Origin: Streptomyces sp. A1277
Lineage (GTDB): Bacteria; Actinomycetota; Actinomycetes; Streptomycetales; Streptomycetaceae
Length of the DNA: 64,000 bases
Assembly (NCBI RefSeq): GCF_004795015.1
Contig: NZ_SSBI01000038.1
Coordinates: 17,794 to 81,793, forward strand
Direction: 5' to 3'
A model generated the notes under the pieces. That model saw nothing but the letters and a program-made list of their open reading frames with translations, ran no database searches and was not told the origin of the DNA. Position 1 is the stretch's first letter, and every line of letters starts with the position of its first letter. Made by a program: the position numbers and the translations under genes. This document shows, piece by piece, positions 1 to 7,536 of the stretch.

Positions 1-2
1 TG

Positions 3-1931
3 GAGCTGCTGCGGCGGGCGGGCTGCCGGTACGCGGAGGCCGACGTCGACACCTGCGTACGGCACGGCCTGCTGCGGGCGCCGGACCACGGCACGCTCGG
101 CTTCCCGGACCCGCTCACGCCGATGGTGCTGGCGGCCCGGACCCCGTACGCGCTGCGGATGGACGCGCACCGCGCCCTGGCCGGGGCGGCCGACGACCCG
201 GTCGAGCGCGCCCACCACCTCGCCCGGCTGACCGCGGGCCCGGACCCGGCGGTGGCGGACCGGCTGGCCGAGGCGGCGGCCGCGGCCCGGCGCCGGGGCA
301 CGCCGGGGACGGCGGCGCGGTTCGGGCGGCTCGCGGCGCAGTACACCCCGGCCGACGGGACGCCCACCGGCATCGGCCGCCGGCTCACGGCCGCGGAGGA
401 CGGGCTGGACGCGGGCGACTTCGACTTCGCCCGGCAGCTGGCGTACGAGGTGCTGCGAGAGGCCGACCGGCCCGCCGACCGGGTGCGCGCCTGGAACGTG
501 GTGCTCGACTCCTCGGGGCAGGCGATGTCGGAGGTCGCCGACGTGTTCCCCGAGGCGGTACGGGACGCGGGGCGCGATCCCGGGCTGCTGGCCCCGCTGC
601 ACTACCGCATGAGCTGGCACGCGTGGATGGTGGGCGGCTCGGCGCGGCGGGCGCGCGACCACGCGGCACGGGCGGCCGGGCTGGCCGCGCGGGCGGGCGA
701 CCGGCGTACGGAGGTGCTGGCGCTGACTCAGCAGGCGGCCCTGGAACTCTTCCTGGGCCTGCCCGGGGCGGAGGCCACGCTCGCCGCCTCCCTCGCCGCG
801 CCGCACGACGCGTACGCGATGAGCCACCACAACGGGCCGATCTATCTGAAGCACCGCTTCCACCTCGCGCAGGACCAGCTGGACGAGGCCCGGGCGGAGC
901 TGCGGACGCTCGTGTACACCCTGCGTCAGCGCGGTTCGGCGGACTGCCTGAGCCAGTGCCTGATCGGCCTCGCCCAGCTGGAGATCCAGCGCGGCCGCTG
1001 CCGGCAGGCGCTGTCGATGGCCCGCCAGAGCCTGCGGATCGCCGAACGGGCGGGGCTGAGCCAGGGTCCCGCCTGGTACGCGGTCGCCCTCGCCGAGACC
1101 GCGGGCGGCAGCCTGAGCCAGGCCCTGGCGGCGGCGGAGGCGGCCAGGCGGCACAGCGAGGACGACGACGACCGGCTGTTCCTGCCCAGGGCGCTGCACG
1201 CCGAGGGCCGGATCAGGCTGTTCAGCGGCCGGTACGGGCAGGCCGCCCGACTGCTGCGCCGTACCGCCGAGATGGAGAGCGCCCAGGGTCAGGGCGACCC
1301 CGCTGCCCGCCGCTGGCACGCCGACCTCGCCGAGGCCCTGGCCCGCAGCGGGGCGGTGGACGAGGCGGAGTCCGTCATCGGCCGGGCCCGCGCCCAGGCG
1401 GTCCGGCTCGGCAGGACCGGCGTCCTCGCCACCCTGGACCGGGCGGCGGCGACGGCCGCCGAGGAGCGCGGCCGCCTCGGCGCGGCGGCCGCGGGCTACG
1501 AGGACGCCGCGGCGCGCCTGCGGGCGGCCGGCTACCCCCTGGAGGAGGCCCGCACCCGGGTGGCCCTGGGCCGCGTCCGCCGCCGCCTCGGTGACGAGGG
1601 CGCCTCCCGCACGGCCTTCGCCCAGGCGCTGCGCGTCTTCACGGCGGCGGGCGCGCGGGCCTGGGTCGCGGGCGTACGGGCCGAGCGGGACCGGGGCGAG
1701 GAGGCGCCGCTCCCGCACCTGGACGGCAGCGCGTGGCCGGAGCGGCTGAGCTCGACGGAGCGCAGCGTGGTGACGCGGGTGGCCCAGGGCGCGACGAACC
1801 GCGAGATCGCGGCGGGCCTGACGCTCAGTGTGAAGACGGTGGAGGCGGCGCTCACCCGCGCCTACCGCAAGCTGGGCGCGAAGTCGCGCGTGGAGATCAC
1901 CCGAATCGTCATGGCCCGCCCGGCAACCTGA
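3..1931 (+). CDS. LAL-type LuxR family transcriptional regulator, 5' end outside window
   Basis: The frame is open from the first bases of the window, so the N-terminal part (expected to hold the ATPase with its P-loop) is missing. About 640 residues are visible. Most of the protein is an Ala/Arg/Leu-rich helical region of TPR-like repeats, as in the large ATP-binding LuxR (MalT/LAL) regulators. The last ~65 residues are a LuxR/GerE helix-turn-helix with the hallmark pieces LSSTERSVVTRVAQGATNREIA and SVKTVEAALTRAYRKLG. It would act as a cytoplasmic ATP- and ligand-responsive DNA-binding activator. Its target is unknown; the chitin LPMO downstream is co-directional but has its own candidate promoter region, so a regulatory link is only possible. 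The family call is firm, the role is not. Confidence 0.88.
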   Translation, partial: ELLRRAGCRYAEADVDTCVRHGLLRAPDHGTLGFPDPLTPMVLAARTPYALRMDAHRALAGAADDPVERAHHLARLTAGPDPAVADRLAEAAAAARRRGTPGTAARFGRLAAQYTPADGTPTGIGRRLTAAEDGLDAGDFDFARQLAYEVLREADRPADRVRAWNVVLDSSGQAMSEVADVFPEAVRDAGRDPGLLAPLHYRMSWHAWMVGGSARRARDHAARAAGLAARAGDRRTEVLALTQQAALELFLGLPGAEATLAASLAAPHDAYAMSHHNGPIYLKHRFHLAQDQLDEARAELRTLVYTLRQRGSADCLSQCLIGLAQLEIQRGRCRQALSMARQSLRIAERAGLSQGPAWYAVALAETAGGSLSQALAAAEAARRHSEDDDDRLFLPRALHAEGRIRLFSGRYGQAARLLRRTAEMESAQGQGDPAARRWHADLAEALARSGAVDEAESVIGRARAQAVRLGRTGVLATLDRAAATAAEERGRLGAAAAGYEDAAARLRAAGYPLEEARTRVALGRVRRRLGDEGASRTAFAQALRVFTAAGARAWVAGVRAERDRGEEAPLPHLDGSAWPERLSSTERSVVTRVAQGATNREIAAGLTLSVKTVEAALTRAYRKLGAKSRVEITRIVMARPAT

Positions 1932-1985
1932 CGCGCGGTCAAGGGGGTTGCGCGCGCAGTCCCTTGACGGGGACACACCCATGAG

Positions 1986-2001
1986 TATGGTCTAGACCTG
2001 A
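1986..2001. promoter_or_regulatory. Candidate DasR-responsive element (dre) upstream of the LPMO gene
   Basis: The 16-mer TATGGTCTAGACCTGA contains the perfect palindromic core GGTCTAGACC of the dre consensus A(C/G)TGGTCTAGACCA(C/G)T and matches about 12 of 16 positions. DasR is the N-acetylglucosamine-responsive GntR repressor that controls chitinolytic genes in Streptomyces. The site lies about 180 bp upstream of a chitin-type LPMO, which fits. The match is seen in the sequence; binding is inferred. Confidence 0.75.
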
Positions 2002-2182
2002 AGGTGAGCCTCGGTCGCAGGAGCGGCCGACGGCGCGCGAAGGGACTGCGGGCGGCGCTCCCTCGCCACCGGCCGTACCCATGCCCTCACCGTGTCAGCA
2101 CTCCCCCACACGAGGCCGCACCGGTGCGGGCGCGTCCGACCGCTGCCGTCACCCCGCGGCAGTCCCCAGTGAAGGAGTTGGC

Positions 2183-2899
2183 ATGAACGCGAAGCGAAGA
2201 CTGGCCCTCGTGATCGGTGCCGCAGTCGCCCCCCTGCTCGCGGTGGCCCTGCCGGCCGCCTCGGCCAGTGCCCACGGATACGTCTCCAACCCGCCGAGCC
2301 GCCAGGCCCAGTGCGCCTCGGGCGTCGTCGACTGCGGCCAGATCAAGTACGAGCCGCAGAGCGTCGAGGGCCCCAAGGGCCTCATGAGCTGCAGCGGCGG
2401 CAACGCGCAGTTCGCCGAGCTGGACAACGACAGCAAGGGCTGGAAGGCCACCCCGGTCGGCAGCTCCGCCGACTTCTCCTGGACGCTGACCGCCCGCCAC
2501 GCCACGAGCACCTGGCAGTACTACATCGGCGGCTCGAAGATCGCCGAGTTCAACGACAACGGCGCCCAGCCCGGCGCCACCAAGACCCACCACGTGAACT
2601 TCGGCAGCTACTCCGGCCGCCAGAAGGTCCTCGCCGTCTGGAACATCTCCGACACGGCCAACGCCTTCTACGCCTGCATCGACGTCCAGATCGGCGGGGG
2701 CGGCGGGAACCCCGGCGGCGGCGACAACGGCAACCCGGGCGACTGCGCCACCGCCGCCTGGGACGCCGGCCGCGTCTACAACGGCGGCGACACCGTCTCG
2801 TACAACGGCCACACCTGGCGCGCCAAGTGGTGGGTCCAGGGCGACAAGCCCGGCACCACCGGCGAATGGGGCGTCTGGGAGGACCTCGGCACCTGCTGA
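2183..2899 (+). CDS. Secreted AA10 lytic polysaccharide monooxygenase with CBM5/12
   Basis: A copper-dependent oxidative enzyme that cleaves crystalline chitin (possibly cellulose). The start at the ATG after GAAGGAGTTGGC gives a 238-residue protein with a Sec signal peptide (MNAKRRLALVIGAAV... to ASA). Cleavage exposes His31 in HGYVSNPPSRQ, which must be the mature N-terminus for the copper histidine brace. The second brace histidine is in TARHATSTWQYY. The AA10 core runs to about residue 170. A Gly/Asn-rich linker and a C-terminal ~45-residue CBM5/12 chitin-binding module (CATAAWDAGRVYNGGDTVSY, later WRAKWWVQG) follow. The upstream dre site suggests induction by chitin-derived N-acetylglucosamine. 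A longer frame upstream exists but would destroy the signal peptide. Confidence 0.95.
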   Translation: MNAKRRLALVIGAAVAPLLAVALPAASASAHGYVSNPPSRQAQCASGVVDCGQIKYEPQSVEGPKGLMSCSGGNAQFAELDNDSKGWKATPVGSSADFSWTLTARHATSTWQYYIGGSKIAEFNDNGAQPGATKTHHVNFGSYSGRQKVLAVWNISDTANAFYACIDVQIGGGGGNPGGGDNGNPGDCATAAWDAGRVYNGGDTVSYNGHTWRAKWWVQGDKPGTTGEWGVWEDLGTC

Positions 2900-2932
2900 C
2901 GTCCACCCCTCGCCGCGCGCGTGCGCGGCGCG

Positions 2933-2972
2933 GCCTCTCCGCGGGGGTGTGGTGCTCCTGCGGAGGGGCTTT
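2933..2972 (+). terminator. Probable terminator after the LPMO gene
   Basis: A 10-bp stem (GCCTCTCCGC paired with GCGGAGGGGC, one G-U) with a 17-nt loop is followed by TTTG. It lies about 35 nt past the LPMO stop. Confidence 0.6.
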
Positions 2973-3161
2973 GCCATGCCCGCGTCCGGCTCCGATGGGC
3001 GAAAGGGGCGCGCAAGAGGCAACGGGCAACCCTGCCGAATCGTGATCCGCGAGGCGCGCCTCGTGCCAGACTCACTCTTGGATGCGGAGCGGAACGAACG
3101 CCTCACGAAGGGTGTTCGTCACCGGTCTTCGCATCTCCCAGTGAACGTCGAACGAAAGTCC

Positions 3162-3186
3162 CCGCGAGGGCACACGGCTCTCGCGG
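3162..3186. promoter_or_regulatory. Inverted repeat ahead of the XRE regulator gene
   Basis: CCGCGAG and CTCGCGG form 7-bp arms around an 11-nt spacer, ending about 22 nt before the start codon. It could be an autoregulatory operator for the regulator that follows. Only the symmetry is seen; binding is a guess. Confidence 0.3.
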
Positions 3187-3208
3187 TCACTGTTCGAGGG
3201 GGAGTCTG

Positions 3209-4453
3209 ATGACGAGCACACCTTCACACTTCGGCCCGGAGCTCCGCCGATTACGGCAGGAGGCGGGGCTGTCCCTGGCCGACTTCGCCACGGCGCTCAA
3301 CTACGACAAGGGCTATCTCAGCAAGGTCGAGCGCGGCGGGCGTACGGCGTCACACGAGCTGGCCCGACGCTGCGACGCCTTCCTCGGAGCGAAGGGCGAA
3401 CTGGAGCGCCTGGCCGTCGGCCCCGAGCCCGCTCCGGACCCCACGGAAGCTGCCGCGCCGGGTCTCTGGCAGGTCGGGCGCCGGGCGGTCCTCGCGGCGG
3501 GTACGGGGTCACTGGTCGACCTGGGACTGAAGCTCGGCGGTCAGCCGCTCTCCGTTGCCGGGCCGCTCCTTCTCTCCTTCCGGGCGCAGTTCGACCAGTT
3601 GCGCCAACTCGGCCAGTCCACCGCACCGAAGCTCCTGCTCCCCCTTCTGGAGACGCAGACGCGGACGGTGGCCGGGCTGGCCGCCGACACTCCGTCCGCC
3701 TCCCGCGCCCCCGTGCTCCTGCTCGCTTCGCGGTTCGCGGAGTTCACCGGCTGGATGGCCCAGGAGGCCGGACGCAGCGGCGCGGCGCTCGCCTGGACCG
3801 GTGAGGCCGCCGAACTGGCCCGCGCCGGGGGCGACCCGTACCTCGGTTCGTACGCGCTCGTGCGACGTGCCTTGGTCACGTTCTACGACGGCGACGCCGC
3901 AAGCACCGTCGCTCTGGCCCGCCGAGCCCAGCGCGACGGCATCCCGTCCCGCATCCGAGGGCTCGCCGCTCAGCAGGAAGCGCAGGGCCACGCACTCGTC
4001 GGGGAGGAGCGCGACTGCTTGCGCAGCCTCGACAGGGCGCATGAACTACTCGACAGCGAGGACGCCCGCAGCGGCACAGGGCCGGTGCTCGGCACCACCC
4101 ATGTGAGCGATCCAGCGATGATGGCGACCGGCTGGTGCCTGTTCGACCTCGGTCGGCCCAGGAGCGCCGCCGAGATCCTCGACCGGGAGTGCCGCCGCCT
4201 TCCCGCGCACGCCCTGCGCACCCGCGCCCGGTACGGCTTCCGCAGGTCCCTGGCTCACGCGGCCTCCGGGGAGGTCGAGCACGCCTGCACGATCGCCGGA
4301 GAACTCCTCGGCGTGATGCCGGCCGTGCCCTCGGCCACGGTGAACAGCGACGTCCGGCGTCTCGCACGAGAGCTCCACCGGTTCCGAAGCAGCCGGGCCG
4401 TACGTGATCTGCAGCCGGCGCTGGCCCGGGTGCTCGCCCCCGCGCAGACCTGA
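3209..4453 (+). CDS. XRE-family helix-turn-helix regulator with TPR-like C-terminus
   Basis: A 414-residue regulator. The start is the ATG preceded by GAGGGGGAGTCTG; a longer in-frame extension upstream has no ribosome binding site. Residues ~8-65 are an XRE HTH (LRRLRQEAGLSLADFATALN, YDKGYLSKVERGGRT). Next comes a short GLWQVGRRAVLAAG hinge and then an all-helical TPR-like region. The architecture is common among Streptomyces XRE proteins that sense unknown signals. It precedes the TIR operon on the same strand with a 297-nt gap, so it may be that operon's local regulator. Function is known only at family level. Confidence 0.85.
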   Translation: MTSTPSHFGPELRRLRQEAGLSLADFATALNYDKGYLSKVERGGRTASHELARRCDAFLGAKGELERLAVGPEPAPDPTEAAAPGLWQVGRRAVLAAGTGSLVDLGLKLGGQPLSVAGPLLLSFRAQFDQLRQLGQSTAPKLLLPLLETQTRTVAGLAADTPSASRAPVLLLASRFAEFTGWMAQEAGRSGAALAWTGEAAELARAGGDPYLGSYALVRRALVTFYDGDAASTVALARRAQRDGIPSRIRGLAAQQEAQGHALVGEERDCLRSLDRAHELLDSEDARSGTGPVLGTTHVSDPAMMATGWCLFDLGRPRSAAEILDRECRRLPAHALRTRARYGFRRSLAHAASGEVEHACTIAGELLGVMPAVPSATVNSDVRRLARELHRFRSSRAVRDLQPALARVLAPAQT

Positions 4454-4750
4454 GACCGGCTCCACGCCTCCCCGTATCCGCGACTGATACCCCGGCCTAA
4501 GCCGCCCGGTCCGCCAGGCAGCCCGGCCCTCCGGGGCATGCCTCTCCGCACAACACTCTGATCCCCGTCCGACGCGCCCCACCGCGCTCCGGCCCATGAG
4601 GCTGTCTGCGATCGGTGACGCGTGGGCGGCGCACCTTCCTCCGTACTCCACGCGTGGACGTGCCATGCCGTCACGCGCCCGGCACCTCGCGCCTCCCCCC
4701 TGGCCCGTCGGGGGATCTCCACCCCAACCCACCCGAAGAAGGGAACCTCC
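4454..4750 (+). promoter_or_regulatory. Leader region of the TIR operon with a 12-bp palindrome
   Basis: This ~300-bp stretch holds no convincing gene. It contains the perfect palindrome TCCACGCGTGGA at 4647-4658, and its half ACGCGTGG recurs at 4618-4625, giving two spaced sites upstream of the TIR gene. A purine-rich GAAGAAGGGAA ribosome binding site precedes the TIR start. The palindrome is a candidate operator for the neighbouring XRE protein; that link is inferred. Confidence 0.35.
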
Positions 4751-5542
4751 ATGCCCGACGTCTTCGTCAACTACCGCACAGGCGATGAGGAAACAACAGC
4801 CGCCCTCATCGGGCGCGAGCTCGCCCGGCGGTTCGGCCGCGAGCGGGTATTTCTCGACAGCAACTCGATCGAGCCCGGTCGCCGCTATCCGGGGGAACTG
4901 GTCAAGGCGGTCGAGGAGTGCCAGGCGCTCCTCGCCGTGATCGGCCCGCGCTGGGCGGAAGTGTGCGGGGCCGACGGCCGCCCCGCACTCGAAGCCCGGC
5001 AGGACTGGACCCGGCGCGAGATCGAGACGGCGCTCGACCGCGGGGTCCTGGTGATCCCCGTGCTCGTCGGAAAGGCCACGCGGATCGACCCCGCCGTCCT
5101 CCCGGAGGATCTGCGGGAGCTGGCGGACTGCCAGTACAGGCGGTTCGACCACCGCAACGCCGAGTCGGACCTCGCGGCGATCGGCGACGCCCTCGCCAGG
5201 CTGCTGCCGGAGCTGGGCGAGCAGGACCGCGACGCCCGTGCGGCACGGGAGCGGGCAGAGGCGAAGCCCCGCAAGAAAGCGGCCAAGGACCGCGGGCACA
5301 CCAGGATGCGGGCACGCGATCTGGAACAACGCGTACGCGGCGGCATCGGAAACCTAAACGGAGACCTCGGCACCTTCGTCAACGAGCCGCAAGGACCCGT
5401 GAACACGGGTCGCGGGCACCAGTACAACGCCCCGCACTTCGAGGGGGACAACACCGGCGTCCAGTTCACGGCGGGCGACAACAGCGGTACGGTCCACCAG
5501 CGCTTCGAGCGCGAGCGCCGGCGCTCGGACGACGACCGATGA
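4751..5542 (+). CDS. TIR-domain protein with a C-terminal homotypic-type motif
   Basis: A 263-residue protein. Residues 1-~150 are a TIR domain: MPDVFVNYRTGDEE (strand A and BB-loop region), RVFLDSNSIEPG, AVIGPRW, then DWTRREIETALDRG. In the last segment E90, four residues after W86, matches the catalytic glutamate of NAD-cleaving TIR domains. Residues ~151-195 are a charged, probably helical linker. Residues 196-263 are Gly/Asn-rich and contain VNEPQGPVNTGRGHQY (210-225) followed by GDNTGVQFTAGDNSG. The next gene starts with nearly the same motif. It overlaps that gene by ATGA. By family knowledge it is likely an NADase effector of a defence or conflict system; activity is inferred. Confidence 0.85.
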   Translation: MPDVFVNYRTGDEETTAALIGRELARRFGRERVFLDSNSIEPGRRYPGELVKAVEECQALLAVIGPRWAEVCGADGRPALEARQDWTRREIETALDRGVLVIPVLVGKATRIDPAVLPEDLRELADCQYRRFDHRNAESDLAAIGDALARLLPELGEQDRDARAARERAEAKPRKKAAKDRGHTRMRARDLEQRVRGGIGNLNGDLGTFVNEPQGPVNTGRGHQYNAPHFEGDNTGVQFTAGDNSGTVHQRFERERRRSDDDR

Positions 5543-7536
5543 CCGAGCAGGAACGCGTCACCGTCAACGATCCGCGCGGCCCGGTGAACAACGGTGAGGG
5601 GCACCAGTACGTCTTCTACGGCGCCGGCCCGGACTGGTTGCGCCGCAAGGGGGTCGAGTCCCTGCGCATCGTCCGCGAGGACCGGGTGCGCCTGGCCGAC
5701 CGGTTCGCCCCGCCGGGGGGGTACCGCGCCGCCGCCGAACGCCTGGAGAAGCCCGGGTCGGTGGTTCTGCTGGACGCACCACCCGGCAGCGGTCGCCGCG
5801 CCGCGGCGATCATGCTGCTGCACGAACTCGGGGAGGACGGGGGCACCGACGAGGTCGAGGCCCGGTTCGAGGAGCTTCCGGCAACCGACACGGACGAGGA
5901 CGCACCCGTTCCCGGCGAGAGCGACCGATTCCTCCTCGATCTCTCCGGGATCACTGACGAGGATGCGTACGCCAAGGCTCGGCACCGCCTCGCCGTAAGC
6001 CGGTCCCGGGTCCAGCGGGCGGGCGCCCACATGGTGGTCGTTCTGCCGTCGGGCATGGGGCACGCCCACGCGCCGGACCTCGAACCGGACACGGTGAAGC
6101 TGCGGCGGCCCCGGGGCGTGGCGGTCATCACCCGGCACCTCCGCGTGGCCCGGATGGACTTCCGCCCCTCGGACCTGCGGAGCGCTGGGCTCCAGCACCT
6201 CTGCGACCGCTCGCCCATGCGGGAACTGGCACGGCTCGCAGGACTGGTGCGAGACGCTCGCGACAGCGGCCGGTTCGGGGCGGACTTCGCGGGATGGCTC
6301 GACCAGGCGATGCACGCGGTCACCGACCGGGCCGACGAGGTGGGCCGGCAGGTGGGCGACGTCCGCACCGCGCCCGAGCGGGCCCTGCTGCTCGCGGCCG
6401 CGGTGTTCGAGGGGGCCCGCGCCGACACCGTGTACGAGGCGTGGCACGGCCTGATGAGGGCGGTGCGCCACGAGGAGGAGACGACGACCGAGCTCGCCCG
6501 GACGGACTTCGGGGAGCGGCTGGCAGACCTCGAAATCGAGCGGGACGCCGAAGGACGGCTCCACTTCAGGCCGCTGGCCTACGCCGAGGCGGTACGGACG
6601 TACTTCTGGGCGAACTTCCCCGGCCTGCGCGACGACCTCAGGGACTGGATCGCCCAGGCCACCGGATTCGGCGGACTGACCATCGACGACCGGCTCAACG
6701 TCGTCATCCGCTTCGGCGAGCAGTCCCTCACCGTCGGGCGGCCCGACCACCTCTTCGACCTCGTGGTGCGCTGGGCGGACGGCGTGACCGGGGCGGCCTG
6801 CGACCCGCGAGCCGTGGCCGCTCTCGAACTCGGCCTCAGCCACGAAAGGCTCGGCGGGTGGTTCCGCAGGCGGATGTACGAGTGCGCCAGGTCCGGCTCC
6901 TTGTCGGACGGCCTCGTGCGCGTCCTGACCGCCGCCTGCCGCCAGAACCTCGCTGCGACGTACCCGGATCAGGCTCTGGTGCGGCTGCACTACCTGGCCG
7001 CGCGGCAGGGGGAGGCGGCGCGCGAAGCGAGGGAGGCCCTTCTCGACCTTGGCAGCAGCGACCCCGAGCTCTACCGGCTGCTGATCGGCCGCCTGCGGAA
7101 TCGGACGTGCGGCGAGCGGCGCGGAGCGACGGCCCATCTCCAGCTGCTCACAGAGCTCTTGGGGAGCGATTGGGCTCCGGATCCACCACCGTGGCCGGAG
7201 CTGTTCCGGGGGTGGGAAACGGTCTTCTCCGGGCCACCGACGGACCGCTGGGCCCCGCTGGTGACCAGTTGGCTGACCAGCGTGGCGCAGGACGGCACGC
7301 GGGACATGGCGCTGGGCGTGATGGTCGGTGCGACACACGGCCGCGCGACCGCACTCCACCGTCTCTACGCCATCGCCTGCGACTGGGCGGCAGCGCGGCG
7401 TGATCCCCCCCGGGCAGCGGTCGCCGACCGCTTCTGGCGACACATCGACCAGGCCCCGGTCGCCCGCACAGAGCGTTCCGAACCCACGAGACGCACGGGC
7501 GGCGCCGAGCCACCGACCACGGAAGAGGAACGATGA
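5539..7536 (+). CDS. Large NTPase-like (STAND-like) protein with a degenerate P-loop and N-terminal shared motif
   Basis: A 665-residue protein starting in an ATGA overlap with the TIR gene, so translational coupling is likely. Residues 9-24 (VNDPRGPVNNGEGHQY) match residues 210-225 of the TIR protein at 12 of 16 positions. Then PGSVVLLDAPPGSGRRAAA (72-90) looks like a Walker A loop in which lysine is arginine and Ser/Thr is lost. RFLLDLSG (130-137) looks like Walker B. The remaining ~500 residues are helical with no recognisable catalytic motif and may be a sensor or scaffold. Placement suggests the sensor/switch of a TIR system. No function is established; it might be a nucleotide-binding protein without hydrolysis. 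Confidence 0.72.
   Translation: MTEQERVTVNDPRGPVNNGEGHQYVFYGAGPDWLRRKGVESLRIVREDRVRLADRFAPPGGYRAAAERLEKPGSVVLLDAPPGSGRRAAAIMLLHELGEDGGTDEVEARFEELPATDTDEDAPVPGESDRFLLDLSGITDEDAYAKARHRLAVSRSRVQRAGAHMVVVLPSGMGHAHAPDLEPDTVKLRRPRGVAVITRHLRVARMDFRPSDLRSAGLQHLCDRSPMRELARLAGLVRDARDSGRFGADFAGWLDQAMHAVTDRADEVGRQVGDVRTAPERALLLAAAVFEGARADTVYEAWHGLMRAVRHEEETTTELARTDFGERLADLEIERDAEGRLHFRPLAYAEAVRTYFWANFPGLRDDLRDWIAQATGFGGLTIDDRLNVVIRFGEQSLTVGRPDHLFDLVVRWADGVTGAACDPRAVAALELGLSHERLGGWFRRRMYECARSGSLSDGLVRVLTAACRQNLAATYPDQALVRLHYLAARQGEAAREAREALLDLGSSDPELYRLLIGRLRNRTCGERRGATAHLQLLTELLGSDWAPDPPPWPELFRGWETVFSGPPTDRWAPLVTSWLTSVAQDGTRDMALGVMVGATHGRATALHRLYAIACDWAAARRDPPRAAVADRFWRHIDQAPVARTERSEPTRRTGGAEPPTTEEER

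Noticed and set aside
4622..4750. Upstream extension of the TIR protein
   Set aside because: The TIR fold begins at MPDVFVNYR, the ATG has a suitable purine-rich site, and the extension has non-coding composition.
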